A DNA stretch of 64,000 bases from contig NZ_SPQT01000024.1 in the NCBI RefSeq assembly GCF_004571025.1, positions 88,468 through 152,467 on the forward strand, read 5' to 3'. How positions within the stretch are numbered: position 1 is the stretch's first letter; the number at the start of each line of letters is the position of its first letter. The notes beneath the pieces are model-generated. The model saw nothing but the letters and a program-made list of their open reading frames with translations, was not told the origin of the DNA and searched no databases. Below, in pieces: positions 63,156 through 64,000 of the stretch. Source of the stretch: Bradyrhizobium niftali. GTDB taxonomy: Bacteria > Pseudomonadota > Alphaproteobacteria > Rhizobiales > Xanthobacteraceae. Made by a program: the position numbers and the translations under genes.

Positions 63156-63434
63156 CTAGAGCCGGTCCTCCTCGTCAGGAGGGCATTCTGGGCAGGTATC
63201 ACCAATCGAGTCCAGCGCGTCGCGAACCGCGGCCTCCGCTGCTTGACGGGATACGTCTGCTGGCGGATCTCGACGGGCGATGTCGAAGGCCCGCTCTCGT
63301 GCATACGGATCGGCACGGTCTTGCATCCAACCGTGCTCCTCGCACTCGCGGATGGCGCCGGCTTCGTTCAGCACGTTGATCGCCCAACCGCGCAGGGTGC
63401 GGAACGCTGGCCGTCTTTGCTCGGTCATCAGCAT
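63156..63434 (-). CDS. Small conserved hypothetical protein (92 aa)
   Basis: A 92-residue soluble protein beginning 'MLMTEQRRPAFRTLRGWAIN' and containing 'AGAIRECEEHGWMQDRADP', 'YARERAFDIARRDPPADVS' and a C-terminal 'DTCPECPPDEEDRL'. GGGAGAACC precedes the ATG at 63434. The type is frequent in Bradyrhizobium genomes with unknown role. It converges with the DUF3606 gene. Confidence 0.62.
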   Translation of the reverse strand: MLMTEQRRPAFRTLRGWAINVLNEAGAIRECEEHGWMQDRADPYARERAFDIARRDPPADVSRQAAEAAVRDALDSIGDTCPECPPDEEDRL

Positions 63435-63703
63435 TGAAGGTTCTCCCACGCTGAGACGAATCGTTTAGTCCCGCAGGCGTTCCCCATCGCTAACACACGA
63501 CTGGGATTCCGGATCGTGGGATCTCGTGGTCCTTCAAAGGCCGAATTTTCATCCCAGCCAGATGCTAGGGTGGGCAAGAACGAACAGAAGAACCGTTTTC
63601 CGATGCTTCAGACGTCCGAGCTCAGGTGGTTGCTTCTTGCTCCGTTTTGCGCGTGCGGCTGTCGCCGCACCGCACTCTGGTGAACCGAGCCGCGCAGCGT
63701 CTC
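63435..63703. other. Gap before the intron 3' end, no gene seen
   Basis: Roughly 270 bases with no supportable gene on either strand; open frames here lack ribosome-binding sites and homology. The right end would be the 3' exon of the group II intron. Confidence 0.4.
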
Positions 63704-64000
63704 GGTAGGGTAGGCGCGGGACACCTCGAAGAGGATATCCCTACGCCTCCCCCCAAACCGTGCGGGCACCTTTCAGTGCACACGGCTTTCCGTACGCGCA
63801 TGCTCTCGACCGGAGACGGCTGTACGGCATGACGGGCACAGGACAATGGTCTTGCGCCGCCAACCGGACCGTTTCCAGACCGTCAGCGATCCGCTTCGCA
63901 AGTCTCCTAGCCGGCGGAGATGATGCATCTCGAATGGTCCCGTCGTATCGCTGCACGCTTCGCACTTGCGAGCGTTAAGTCGATCGATCAGATCATTTGG
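63704..64000 (-). mobile_element. Group II intron 3' part (reverse-transcriptase end, domains V and VI), truncated by the window edge
   Basis: Read on the minus strand the sequence holds a domain V hairpin, AGCCGTGTGCACTGAAAGGT followed by GCCCGCACGGTT (63755-63789), with the AGC triad, GAAA tetraloop and two-base bulge. A domain VI stem-loop follows at 63706-63750 (GGCG...CGCC with CCTC-TTCG-GAGG tip). The maturase gene lies 5' of these. The intron 3' end is near 63704. The 5' domains lie outside the window. Confidence 0.8.
63773..64000 (-). CDS. ltrA: Group II intron reverse transcriptase/maturase, C-terminal HNH part (partial)
   Basis: About 75 C-terminal residues are visible, reading 'LIDRLNARKCEACSDTTGPF', 'EMHHLRRLGDLRSGSLTVW' and 'RRKTIVLCPSCRTAVSGR'. 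The pairs C-x2-C, H-H and C-x2-C make the HNH endonuclease of group II intron proteins, which nicks the target DNA for retrohoming. The stop TGA (63773-63775) lies inside the domain V hairpin, so the last codons overlap catalytic RNA. The N-terminal RT domain is beyond the window. Confidence 0.82.
   Translation of the reverse strand, partial: PNDLIDRLNARKCEACSDTTGPFEMHHLRRLGDLRSGSLTVWKRSGWRRKTIVLCPSCRTAVSGREHARTESRVH

Overview
The window looks like chromosomal DNA of a Bradyrhizobium-type alphaproteobacterium (Rhizobiales). The evidence is high GC codon use, an IspH-ThrB-RNase HI gene run, a TrcR (DUF1013) cell-cycle regulator, an NdvA-type glucan exporter, a FixK/FNR-type box, a GAAC-N7-GAAC LexA box, and many long intergenic palindromes. 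The species call is an inference from gene content.

Bases 1-38,700 are mostly ordinary housekeeping and envelope genes: a TPR/DUF1311 protein, propionyl-CoA synthetase, OmpW, TrcR, ispH-thrB-rnhA, a peroxiredoxin, fadD, a DacF-type carboxypeptidase, an NdvA-like exporter, a periplasmic binding protein, hisE, a DedA-type protein, aspA, two nitronate monooxygenases with a thioesterase and an acyl-CoA synthetase, a GMC oxidoreductase, a NarL-type two-component pair, a DUF2235 hydrolase, an AraC regulator and several small secreted proteins. Intergenic gaps hold at least four kinds of long inverted repeat.

Bases 38,900-57,600 are an accessory island. It opens with a fragment matching a tRNA-Leu 3' end and a broken P4-type integrase. 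It then carries: a ribosomal L7/L12-like N-terminal domain fused to a ParB/Srx-like motif; an excisionase-like HTH with a DUF2971 protein; a complete E2-only (type II-short) CBASS operon (CD-NTase, E2-like protein, patatin phospholipase CapV) with a divergent CapH/CapP-type repressor-protease pair; a 1,023-residue SF2 helicase with a DUF4365 nuclease-like gene; a BpsA-like (DUF43) enzyme translationally coupled to an unknown protein and facing an ImmA-type protease plus PIN-like pair; an unknown gene; a two-repeat AbrB/MraZ-like protein facing an AdkA-like P-loop kinase; and a HEPN-like protein with cysteine clusters. The CBASS set is a known system. The BpsA/ImmA/PIN block, the L7/L12 fusion, the helicase/DUF4365 pair and the HEPN protein are the best candidates for undescribed functions.

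Bases 57,600-63,450 are a DNA-repair neighbourhood. A minus-strand operon under a LexA box reads through two frame-disrupted zinc-ribbon genes, an intact SRAP (YedK) gene and a dinB cut after 51 codons. On the other side are Ku, a frame-disrupted small gene, a Nudix hydrolase, a phosphoesterase and a stand-alone ATP-dependent DNA ligase joined to a remnant of LigD. Ku plus ligase suggests non-homologous end joining, while the small genes around them are decaying. The window ends inside a minus-strand group II intron: domains V and VI and the HNH end of its reverse transcriptase are visible.
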